DNA from: Saccharopolyspora indica
GTDB taxonomy: Bacteria > Actinomycetota > Actinomycetes > Mycobacteriales > Pseudonocardiaceae
Assembly: GCF_027853965.1 (NCBI RefSeq)
Contig: NZ_JAQGLB010000035.1
Span: forward strand, 1 to 51,569
Length of the DNA: 51,569 bases
Reading direction: 5' to 3'
Below, in pieces: positions 24,034 to 30,654 of the stretch. The position numbers were made by a program, and so were the translations under genes. Below the pieces are notes generated by a model. It searched no databases, had not been told where the DNA came from, and worked only from the letters and a program-made list of their open reading frames with translations. Each line of letters opens with the position of its first letter. The stretch's first letter is position 1.

Positions 24034-25050
24034 ATGAACGACGCACAGCAGAACACCGGTCGCGAGATCCGGCTGCGGTCGCTCCCCGACGGTGACCTCC
24101 GTGCCGAGGACTTCGAACTGGTCGAGACGCCGGTCCCGCAGCCCGGTGCCGGGCAGGTGCTGGTGCGCAACACCTGGATGTCGGTCGACCCCTTCATGCG
24201 GGACCGGATGGACCCCGCGGTCGCATTCCTGCCGCCGTACCAGGTGGGCGAGGTGCTCGACGGACCGGCGATCGGGCGGGTCATCGCCTCCGAAGCCGCG
24301 GAGGTGCCGGTCGGCACCGCGGTGCGGCACTGGCTCGGCTGGCGCGAGTGCGCGGTGCTGGACGCGGCCGCGGTCGAGGTGCTCGACACCTCGGTCGCCG
24401 GGGAGCAGGACTACCTCGGCCCGCTGGGCACGACCGGGCTGACCGCCTACGTCGCCACCACCGAGACCGCCCCGGTGCGCCCCGGTGACGTGGTGTTCGT
24501 GTCCGCCGCAGCCGGTGCGGTCGGCAGCGTGGCCGGGCAGCTGGCCCGCCAGTTCGGCGCGTCGAAGGTCATCGGATCGGCCGGTGGCCCGGTCAAGGCC
24601 CGGAAGCTGCGCGAGACCTTCGGGTTCGACGCGGCCATCGACTACCGATCGGCCTCGATCGCCGAGCAGCTCGACGTCGCCGCGCCCGACGGCATCGACG
24701 TCTACATCGACAACGTCGGCGGTGAGCAGCTGGAAGCGGCCATCGACGCGATGCGCGGCGGCGGCCGGATCGCCCTGGTCGGTGCCATCAGCGCGCACGG
24801 CGCACCGGCCTCGGGACCGAAGAACTACTTCCAGATGGCCATCAAGGAGATCACGATGCGCGGCCTGATCATCGGCCAGCACTTCGACCAGTTCCCGGAG
24901 TACATCGGCAAGGCCGCGAACTGGCTGCGCGAAGGAACCCTGCGCACCGAGACCACGGTGGAGCACGGGATCGAACGCGCACCGGAGGCGCTGCTGGGCG
25001 TGCTCCGAGGTGCGAACACCGGCAAGATGCTCGTCCACCTGGACGGCTGA
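24034..25050 (+). CDS. NADP-dependent oxidoreductase, MDR family (CurA/prostaglandin-reductase-like)
   Basis: A 338-residue medium-chain reductase of the zinc-free double-bond reductase group (curcumin/alkenal/leukotriene reductases). Seen are the N-terminal substrate domain (NTWMSVDPFMRDRM), LGTTGLTAYV, and the nucleotide fold motif SAAAGAVGSVAGQLA (about 152-166). There are no zinc-ligand cysteines. ATG 24034 has an AGAGGACAG ribosome-binding site upstream. It diverges from the AfsR-like regulator and is followed 78 bp later by a flavin-type oxidoreductase on the same strand, consistent with a detoxification pair. Confidence 0.93.
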   Translation: MNDAQQNTGREIRLRSLPDGDLRAEDFELVETPVPQPGAGQVLVRNTWMSVDPFMRDRMDPAVAFLPPYQVGEVLDGPAIGRVIASEAAEVPVGTAVRHWLGWRECAVLDAAAVEVLDTSVAGEQDYLGPLGTTGLTAYVATTETAPVRPGDVVFVSAAAGAVGSVAGQLARQFGASKVIGSAGGPVKARKLRETFGFDAAIDYRSASIAEQLDVAAPDGIDVYIDNVGGEQLEAAIDAMRGGGRIALVGAISAHGAPASGPKNYFQMAIKEITMRGLIIGQHFDQFPEYIGKAANWLREGTLRTETTVEHGIERAPEALLGVLRGANTGKMLVHLDG

Positions 25051-25128
25051 AAACCCTTCCGGCGACGCCCTTTCGCGCCGGACTGCAAGATCATTCGACG
25101 TTTCCAACGCAGACAGGAGAAGTTCACC

Positions 25129-25719
25129 ATGAATTCCCAGCCGGGAGGCCGTGCGCTCGTCGTCCTCGCGCACCCGCGGAGCGACTCGGTCACCGCTCGG
25201 AGCGCGGACCTGGTGCACCGCAAGCTGAAAGCGGCGCAGTACGAGGTCGACCTGCTCGACCTGCACGCCGAGGGCTTCGACCCGCGCATGACCACCGCCG
25301 ACGAACCGGACTGGGCCGACCGGGAGAAGACCTACTCGCCCGAGGTCCGCGCCCACATCGCCCGGGTAGACGCCGCCGACGTGATCGTGGTGGTCTTCCC
25401 GGTGTGGTGGTTCTCCCTGCCCGCGATCCTCAAGGGCTGGATCGACCGCGTGTGGAACTACGGGTTCGCCTACGGGCGCAGCGAGCCGCGGCTGGCGGGC
25501 AAGCGCATGCTGTGGCTCGGCCTGGCCGGCGGATCCAGCGCTGGCTACGCGGAGGCGGGGCTCGCCGAGATGATGGACGTGCAGCTGCGGGTCGGCATCT
25601 CGAACTTCTGCGGGATCGAAGACGCTGACTTCGTGCTCGTCCACGACCTCGAAACCGCGAACGCCGAGCAGGTGCTGGTCGACGTCGAGGACAAGGCGGA
25701 GCGGTTCCTGGGCCGCTGA
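25129..25719 (+). CDS. Flavodoxin-fold NAD(P)H oxidoreductase (NQO/MdaB-like)
   Basis: A 196-residue quinone-reductase-type flavoprotein. The N-terminal ALVVLAHPRSDSVTARSA segment binds the flavin phosphate. FPVWWFSLPAILKGWIDRVW (about 85-104) is the family's conserved active-site loop, and LGLAGGSS follows. ATG 25129 has CAGGAGA 8 bases upstream. It lies 78 bp downstream of the MDR reductase. Together they would reduce electrophilic enones and quinones; the regulator that faces them may sense such compounds, which is inference. Confidence 0.92.
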   Translation: MNSQPGGRALVVLAHPRSDSVTARSADLVHRKLKAAQYEVDLLDLHAEGFDPRMTTADEPDWADREKTYSPEVRAHIARVDAADVIVVVFPVWWFSLPAILKGWIDRVWNYGFAYGRSEPRLAGKRMLWLGLAGGSSAGYAEAGLAEMMDVQLRVGISNFCGIEDADFVLVHDLETANAEQVLVDVEDKAERFLGR

Positions 25720-25738
25720 AACCGCGGGCACCGGCCGC

Positions 25739-26605
25739 TCAGCGGTCGGTGCCCACCAGGCCGCGCAGGATCGCACCGGCGTGCGTCCACAGCACCGAAC
25801 CCCCGGCATCCGGCACCAGGTGGTGGCGGGCGGCGGGGATGCGCCCGGCCAACGTCACCCCGTGGTCGGGCGAGTGGCTGGGGCTGGTGTCGAGCCCGCC
25901 GTACCAGAGATCGACCGGGATCCGGATGTCCGCGACGTCGAACGGCCAGCGGCCCATGTCCAGGACGGTGTCGCGGGCATAACCGGCCGGTCCCTGCGCG
26001 AAGCCCTCGGCCATCGCCCGCCGGAAGACCGGTTCGAACTGCGGTGACCGGTAGACGGCGAGGTCGACCTCCGGGCTGAACCTGGTGATCAGCTGCCACA
26101 GCGAGTCGGCGCTGCCGAACTCGGCGAAGGACTGCTCGGCGGCGGCCGGGTCGGCGGCCACCAGCTCGACCATGCTCCGCAGGTCGTCCGGCAGGCCGCT
26201 GCCGAAGGACGCGAACTCGTCGGCGCCCGCGACGACGGCGGCCTGCGCCGCGATTCCGGCCGCGGCGCAGGACAGCGCGAACGGTCCGCCCGCCGAGTAG
26301 CCGACGACGGCGATCTCGGCCGAGCTCAGAACCGCCCGCCGCAGCTCGGCGATGTCGTCGGCGAAGCTGTCCAGCGTCCGGCCCGGTGCTGGATCGGAAG
26401 CGCCGAGACCCGGCCGGTCCACCGAGATCAGCCGGATGGCGAGCGCATCGACGACATCGGTGCCGAACCCGAGATGACGGCTCGTCGCGGCCCCGGGGCA
26501 CAGCACGACGGGCGTCCCGTCCTGCGGCCCCCATTCGGCCCAGGCCAGGTTCCGCCCATCGGAAAGCACGTGCTGCCCGAGCCGATCCGGTCCGGAAACG
26601 TCCAT
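25739..26605 (-). CDS. Alpha/beta hydrolase
   Basis: A 288-residue alpha/beta-hydrolase-fold enzyme. The oxyanion region is VVLCPGAATSRH, the nucleophile elbow is VGYSAGGPFAL (Ser about 107), the acid is probably in LWYGGLDTS, and the C-terminal region near PAARHHLVPDAG supplies the His. The substrate is unknown. I chose ATG 26605; the frame is open to 26785 but that part looks random and overlaps the neighbouring pseudogene. It converges on the flavin oxidoreductase with a 19-bp gap. Confidence 0.88.
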   Translation of the reverse strand: MDVSGPDRLGQHVLSDGRNLAWAEWGPQDGTPVVLCPGAATSRHLGFGTDVVDALAIRLISVDRPGLGASDPAPGRTLDSFADDIAELRRAVLSSAEIAVVGYSAGGPFALSCAAAGIAAQAAVVAGADEFASFGSGLPDDLRSMVELVAADPAAAEQSFAEFGSADSLWQLITRFSPEVDLAVYRSPQFEPVFRRAMAEGFAQGPAGYARDTVLDMGRWPFDVADIRIPVDLWYGGLDTSPSHSPDHGVTLAGRIPAARHHLVPDAGGSVLWTHAGAILRGLVGTDR

Positions 26606-26667
26606 GACAGTCGATTGTGGATTCACCGGTGCCGCGACGCCATCGATTTTCGGGCGCGGTGATGCCT

Positions 26668-27112
26668 TCAGCTGCTCTTGCGGACAAGCCCGGTGTACCC
26701 GGCGACGAAGAGCGTGGCGAAGGCCCACCCGAGGGCCTGGAGCAGGTAGCTGGACAGGTAGAGGACCTGGCCCGTGATCATGCACCGCTTCTCACCGCCG
26801 AGTGCCGAGGAACGCGAGGGCTCGCCAAGGCCGATGGCCGTAGCCGATGACGGCGCAGCTGAGGAGGTGGAGCGGCTTGCGGCCGCGACCGCCGAGGTCA
26901 CCGCGCCCGCGGTGGTCTCGCTGCTGGGCGATGAGGATCCGCCGGACGTCCCGGTCGTGGCCCGCCGCGCGGTAGACGGCGGCGAGCTGCTGGTAGGGCT
27001 GAGCGGCGTAGTCGGGCGTGTGCCGCGCGAGCAGGCGAAGCCACTCCTGACATCCCTCCAGCGGGAGGGAGCCGTACGCGAACCCATCCAGTTCCACCTG
27101 GTGGGAGCCGGT
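26668..27112 (-). pseudogene. Decayed membrane-associated oxidoreductase-type gene
   Basis: Two minus-strand frames together resemble the C-terminal half of a large actinobacterial membrane protein often labelled membrane-associated oxidoreductase. Frame one (stop 26792, open to about 27097) reads QPYQQLAAVYRAAGHDRDV then RRILIAQQRDHR and GYGHRPWRALAFL, the conserved pre-membrane region. It stops early. Frame two (26781 to 26668) carries the family's end, ALGWAFATLFVAGYTGLVRKS. The intervening membrane segments and the N-terminal two-thirds are missing. A plus-strand open frame across 26774-27238 has no protein-like features. Confidence 0.65.
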
Positions 27113-27298
27113 GTCGCGCTTCTGGCTGTCCCCGTCCGTTCCGCAGGCCCGGTTCGGGTGAGGACGCCGCCGGGCGGACGAGTGCGATCAACGCCCCTCG
27201 CGGGTCCAGAGTGGACGATTTCCGGAATGCGGAAGTGACGAGAAAAGCGCCGACCGGCGAAGGTTCTCGCTGGTCGGCGCCTCGGTGAAGCTCGTGCC

Positions 27299-27706
27299 TC
27301 AGCCCTGCTTGGTCTCCCAGAAGATCTTGTCGATCTCCGCGATGTAGTCCAGCAGTTCCTGACCCTTCGCCGGGTCCATCGAACCCTTGGTGCCGCTGGC
27401 ACCGGCCGCCTTGGTGGCCTTGTTGATCAGCTCGTGGAGCTGCGGGTACTTCTCGAAGTGCGGCGGCTTGAAGTAGTCGGTCCACAGCACCCACAGGTGG
27501 TGCTTGACCAACTCGGAGCGCTGCTCGGCGATCAGAATCGCTCGAGTGCGGAACTCCGGGTCCTCATTGGCCTGGTACTTCTCCTGGACCGCCTTGACGG
27601 ACTCAGCCTCGATGCGCGCCTGGGCCGGGTCGTACACGCCGCACGGAAGATCGCAGTGCGCGGTCGCCTCCAGGCGAGGGCTGAGGATTCGCGACAGCAG
27701 TCGCAT
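27299..27706 (-). CDS. sodN: Nickel superoxide dismutase precursor
   Basis: A 135-residue Ni-SOD that dismutates superoxide in the cytoplasm. After a 16-residue propeptide the mature protein starts HCDLPCGVYDPAQARIEAES; the nickel hook residues His1, Cys2 and Cys6 are all present. The remaining helical-bundle sequence (FRTRAILIAEQRSELVKHHL, LWTDYFKPPHFEKYP) is typical. ATG 27706 fits the usual propeptide length. The divergent gene 78 bp away encodes its putative maturation protease. In streptomycetes sodN is nickel-induced; I see no clear Nur operator here. Confidence 0.97.
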   Translation of the reverse strand: MRLLSRILSPRLEATAHCDLPCGVYDPAQARIEAESVKAVQEKYQANEDPEFRTRAILIAEQRSELVKHHLWVLWTDYFKPPHFEKYPQLHELINKATKAAGASGTKGSMDPAKGQELLDYIAEIDKIFWETKQG

Positions 27707-27784
27707 GATTCCTCCCTGACAGTGAGTGCTCCGACAGCGCCGACCCTACTCTTGAAGATCCCCGGCGTCCTACTGGAGGTGGCA

Positions 27785-28099
27785 GTGAAATCCCTCGGCC
27801 GGTGGCCCTGGCGCCGCTTGCTGGTGCGGGGACCGTCGATGGTTCCCACGCTGCGGGATCGCGATGTCGTGCTGCTGCGGCTGCGCGGTCGCGCCCGGCC
27901 GCGCGACGTCGTCCTGGTCCGCTGGGCGCAGCGGCCGGAGCAGCTGTCGATCAAGCGCGCGGTGCGCCGCGACGGCGGCGGTTGGCACGTGGAGGGCGAC
28001 AACAGCTTCGGTTCGACCGACTCGCGGGAGCTGGGGCCGGCGGAGGTCCTCGGCGTCGTCCGCTGGCGGCTGTGGCCGAACCCGGGACGCCTGCGCTGA
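27785..28099 (+). CDS. sodX: Nickel-type SOD maturation protease (S26 signal-peptidase-like)
   Basis: A 104-residue S26-family peptidase that would cleave the SodN propeptide to expose His1. The catalytic Ser18 lies in RGPSMVPTL and the general-base Lys57 in LSIKRAV; EGDNSFGSTDSRELGP is the conserved C-terminal box. Unlike secretory signal peptidases it has no membrane anchor, as expected for a cytosolic processing enzyme. GTG 27785 is chosen because GGAGG lies 5 bases before it. It is transcribed divergently from sodN. Confidence 0.95.
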   Translation: MKSLGRWPWRRLLVRGPSMVPTLRDRDVVLLRLRGRARPRDVVLVRWAQRPEQLSIKRAVRRDGGGWHVEGDNSFGSTDSRELGPAEVLGVVRWRLWPNPGRLR

Positions 28100-28107
28100 A
28101 CAGCAGG

Positions 28108-28707
28108 TCAGCGCAGGGTTTCGTAATGCGCCAGGCAGGTTTCGTAGTCCGGTAGGAATCCTCGTTCCGCAGCTTCGGCGAGGCTGGGGGCGGAGCGGTC
28201 CTTCTCGGACAGGACCGGCTCGCAGTCCAGGACGTCCCAGGGGAGCGCGAGGGCCGGGTCGAGCGGGTTGATGCCGTGTTCCGCACCGGGGTTGTAGGGC
28301 GTCGAGCAGAGATAGCTCATCGCCGTGTCGTCGGTGAGCGCGATGAAGGCGTGGCCGAGTCCTTCGGGCACGTAGACGGCCCGGTACTCGTCGGCGTCCA
28401 GGCGCACCGCGTCCCACTTGCCGAAGGTGGGCGAGCCGACCCGGATGTCGACCACCACGTCGAGCAGCGCTCCCTGCGGGCAGTACACGTACTTGGCCTG
28501 GCCGGGCGGCACGTCGGAGAAGTGCACTCCGCGGATGACTCCGCGGGCGGACACGCTGTGGTTCGTCTGGGCGACCCGCAGCGGGTGGCCGAGGGCTTCG
28601 ACGAACGCGGCCTCCTGGAACGGCGCGACGAAGAGGCCGCGGTGGTCGGGGAAGGCCTTCGGAATGAACTCGAACGCGCCCGTGTTCTCAAGTCGACGTG
28701 CCTGCAC
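28108..28707 (-). CDS. dTDP-4-dehydro-6-deoxysugar 3,5-epimerase (RmlC-like)
   Basis: A 199-residue cupin of the RmlC family, which epimerises dTDP-4-keto-6-deoxyglucose at C3/C5. Motifs are FxDHRGLFVAPF near the N-terminus, QTNHSVSARGVIRGVHF (catalytic His in VHF), KYVYCPQGALLDVVVDIR, and VPEGLGHAFIAL. The C-terminal region has YNPGAEHGINPLDP, with the active-site Tyr nearby. The start is GTG 28707. No other deoxysugar genes are adjacent, so it may act in cell-wall rhamnose or a remote pathway. It converges on sodX with a gap of 8 bp. Confidence 0.92.
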   Translation of the reverse strand: MQARRLENTGAFEFIPKAFPDHRGLFVAPFQEAAFVEALGHPLRVAQTNHSVSARGVIRGVHFSDVPPGQAKYVYCPQGALLDVVVDIRVGSPTFGKWDAVRLDADEYRAVYVPEGLGHAFIALTDDTAMSYLCSTPYNPGAEHGINPLDPALALPWDVLDCEPVLSEKDRSAPSLAEAAERGFLPDYETCLAHYETLR

Positions 28708-28773
28708 GACCGAAAGCCTATGGGGCCGGTCGGTGCGGGTTTTCGAGGGGTTTTCGGAGGGGCGGGATCAGCA

Positions 28774-28900
28774 GGACGTGCGTGCTGCACAGGGCTTCGG
28801 AAAATATGACGTTCGTTCTGCTAGCGGAAATTCTTGAAAACCGTACGTACGTACTGCCTTTTCGAGCCGAAAACCGGACGCCCGTACTGCCATCAGTCGT
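28774..28900. repeat. Tandem imperfect 31-36-bp repeats (four units)
   Basis: Units begin at about 28774, 28805, 28841 and 28874. Each has a gacgt-x-cgt-x-ctgc-like head (ggacgtgcgtgctgc, tgacgttcgttctgc, cgtacgtacgtactgcc, cggacgcccgtactgcc), and the first three end in gaaaa. The rest of the 28708-29150 gap holds a promoter candidate and no gene. Confidence 0.7.
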
Positions 28901-28929
28901 TGACATTTTGTTGAAGCCGCTGGTGAGAT
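28900..28929 (+). promoter_or_regulatory. Candidate promoter for the malic enzyme gene
   Basis: A perfect TTGACA at 28900-28905 is followed after 18 bases by TGAGAT (28924-28929), a weak -10 match. A second, poorer pair (CTGACA 28946, CACACT 28969, 17-base spacing) lies just downstream. Either would give a 5' leader of about 170-215 bases. Confidence 0.4.
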
Positions 28930-29150
28930 TGTGTGATCCCGGTCGCTGACATTGATCTGGGGGCCTGGCACACTGTTCGAACCGCAGCGTCCGCCGAGCC
29001 GCTGTCCGACCGGGGCAGCTGTGCTCGGTTCATTCACACACCGCCGACCGGAAAGCCCGGTGTGGCGGCGTAACCCGGGCGGCTCCGCGCCGCCCACTCG
29101 CCCGGCCCGGACCGTTCCCGGGCCGAAGGCATGGCTACAGGAGGGACGCC

Positions 29151-30344
29151 GTGACCGCCGTCAACGACCGCACCGACAGTGGTGCCGATTTGACCAACGA
29201 GGAAATTTTCGCCGCGCACGAGGGCGGCAAGCTGGGTGTGGAGGTGTCCGCTCCGCTGGCCAGCGCGCGCGACCTCTCGATCGCCTACACGCCGGGTGTG
29301 GCGCAGGTCAGCCGCGCGATCGCCGCCGACCCGGAACTCGTCGACCGCTACACGTGGACGCAGCGGTTGGTGGCCGTGGTCAGCGACGGCACCGCGGTGC
29401 TCGGGCTGGGCGACATCGGGCCGCGAGCGTCGCTGCCGGTCATGGAGGGCAAGTCCGCGCTGTTCAAGACCTTCGCCGGGCTGGACTCGATCCCGCTGGT
29501 GCTGGACACCACCGACGTCGACGAGATCGTCGAGACCCTGGTCCGGCTGCGCCCGTCCTTCGGCGCGGTCAACCTGGAGGACATCTCCGCGCCGCGGTGC
29601 TTCGAGCTGGAGCGGCGGGTCTCCGAGGCGCTGGACTGCCCGGTGATGCACGACGACCAGCACGGCACCGCGGTCGTGGCGCTGGCGGCGCTGAGCAACG
29701 CCGCCAAGGTGGTCGGTCGTGAGCTGGGCTCGATGCGCGTGGTCATCTCCGGTGCCGGTGCGGCCGGGGTGGCCTGCGCGAAGATCCTGCACACCGCCGG
29801 GGTCGGCGAGATCACGATGCTCGACTCGCGCGGCGTGATCCACTCCGGGCGGGAGGGGCTGACCCCGATCAAGCAGGAGCTGGCCGAGTTCACCAACGCC
29901 AGCGGGATCACCGGTGGACCGGCCGAGGCGCTGCGCGGCGCCGACGTCGTGATCGGTGTGTCGGTCGGGCAGCTGCCCGAGGAGCTGGTGGCCACGATGG
30001 CCGATGACGCGATCGTGTTCGCGCTGTCCAACCCGGACCCGGAGATCCACCCCGACGTCGCCCGGCGGCACGCCGCCGTGGTGGCCACCGGGCGCAGCGA
30101 CTTCCCGAACCAGATCAACAACGTGCTGGCCTTCCCGGGCATCTTCAAGGGGGCGCTGGACGTCGGTGCCCGCAAGATCACCGACGGGATGAAGGTCGCG
30201 GCCGCCGAGGCGATCGCCGCGGTCGCCGCCGACGACCTCAGCGCCGACTACATCGTGCCCAGTCCGCTGGACCCGCGGGTGGCGCCGGAGGTCAGCGCCG
30301 CCGTGGCCAAGGCGGCCCGGGCCGAAGGCGTCGCCAAGGCCTGA
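29151..30344 (+). CDS. NAD(P)-dependent malic enzyme
   Basis: A 397-residue short-type bacterial malic enzyme, oxidatively decarboxylating malate to pyruvate. Family signatures are SIAYTPGVAQV (about 43-53), VSDGTAVLGLGDIGPRASLPVMEGKSALFK (read in parts), NLEDISAPRCFELE with metal-binding acids, MHDDQHGTAVV, and the nucleotide fold ISGAGAAGVACAKIL. The PTA-like C-terminal domain of the large MaeB form is absent. GTG 29151 has AGGAGGG 5 bases upstream. NAD versus NADP preference is not decided here. A strong terminator follows. Confidence 0.95.
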   Translation: MTAVNDRTDSGADLTNEEIFAAHEGGKLGVEVSAPLASARDLSIAYTPGVAQVSRAIAADPELVDRYTWTQRLVAVVSDGTAVLGLGDIGPRASLPVMEGKSALFKTFAGLDSIPLVLDTTDVDEIVETLVRLRPSFGAVNLEDISAPRCFELERRVSEALDCPVMHDDQHGTAVVALAALSNAAKVVGRELGSMRVVISGAGAAGVACAKILHTAGVGEITMLDSRGVIHSGREGLTPIKQELAEFTNASGITGGPAEALRGADVVIGVSVGQLPEELVATMADDAIVFALSNPDPEIHPDVARRHAAVVATGRSDFPNQINNVLAFPGIFKGALDVGARKITDGMKVAAAEAIAAVAADDLSADYIVPSPLDPRVAPEVSAAVAKAARAEGVAKA

Positions 30345-30395
30345 TCGCACCGATGCGCGCGACTGCCCGCCGGGTAGCAGCGGAGCCGGACCAAC

Positions 30396-30430
30396 CGGGG
30401 CCGGGGAGACCGATCGTCTCCCCGGCCCCG
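30396..30430 (+). terminator. Terminator of the malic enzyme gene
   Basis: Perfect 15-bp GC-rich arms (30396-30410 and 30416-30430) flank the loop cgatc, followed by ttgtgt. It lies 52 bases after the stop codon. The rest of the 310-bp gap to 30655 shows no gene. Confidence 0.88.
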
Positions 30431-30654
30431 TTGTGTCGACGGTTGTGGACTTTCGGTGCTTCGCGTCATCATGTCGGGGGACGGCTGTCACCTCTCCAGG
30501 GAATCCGGTTCCGGTCGCGGCACCATGGCGTTACCGCCGGTGCGGAGACCGGTATTGTCAGCCGCACGACCTGTTGTGTTGCAGATCACTCGTCAGTGGG
30601 GTGCGGTGCAACCCGGGGCAGCGGTCGCGCGGCTGCGACGCAGGAGGGGTGCTG

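Noticed and set aside
26774..27238. Plus-strand open frame of 154 codons
   Set aside because: It is antisense to the membrane-protein remnant, lacks recognisable motifs and shows no start signal.
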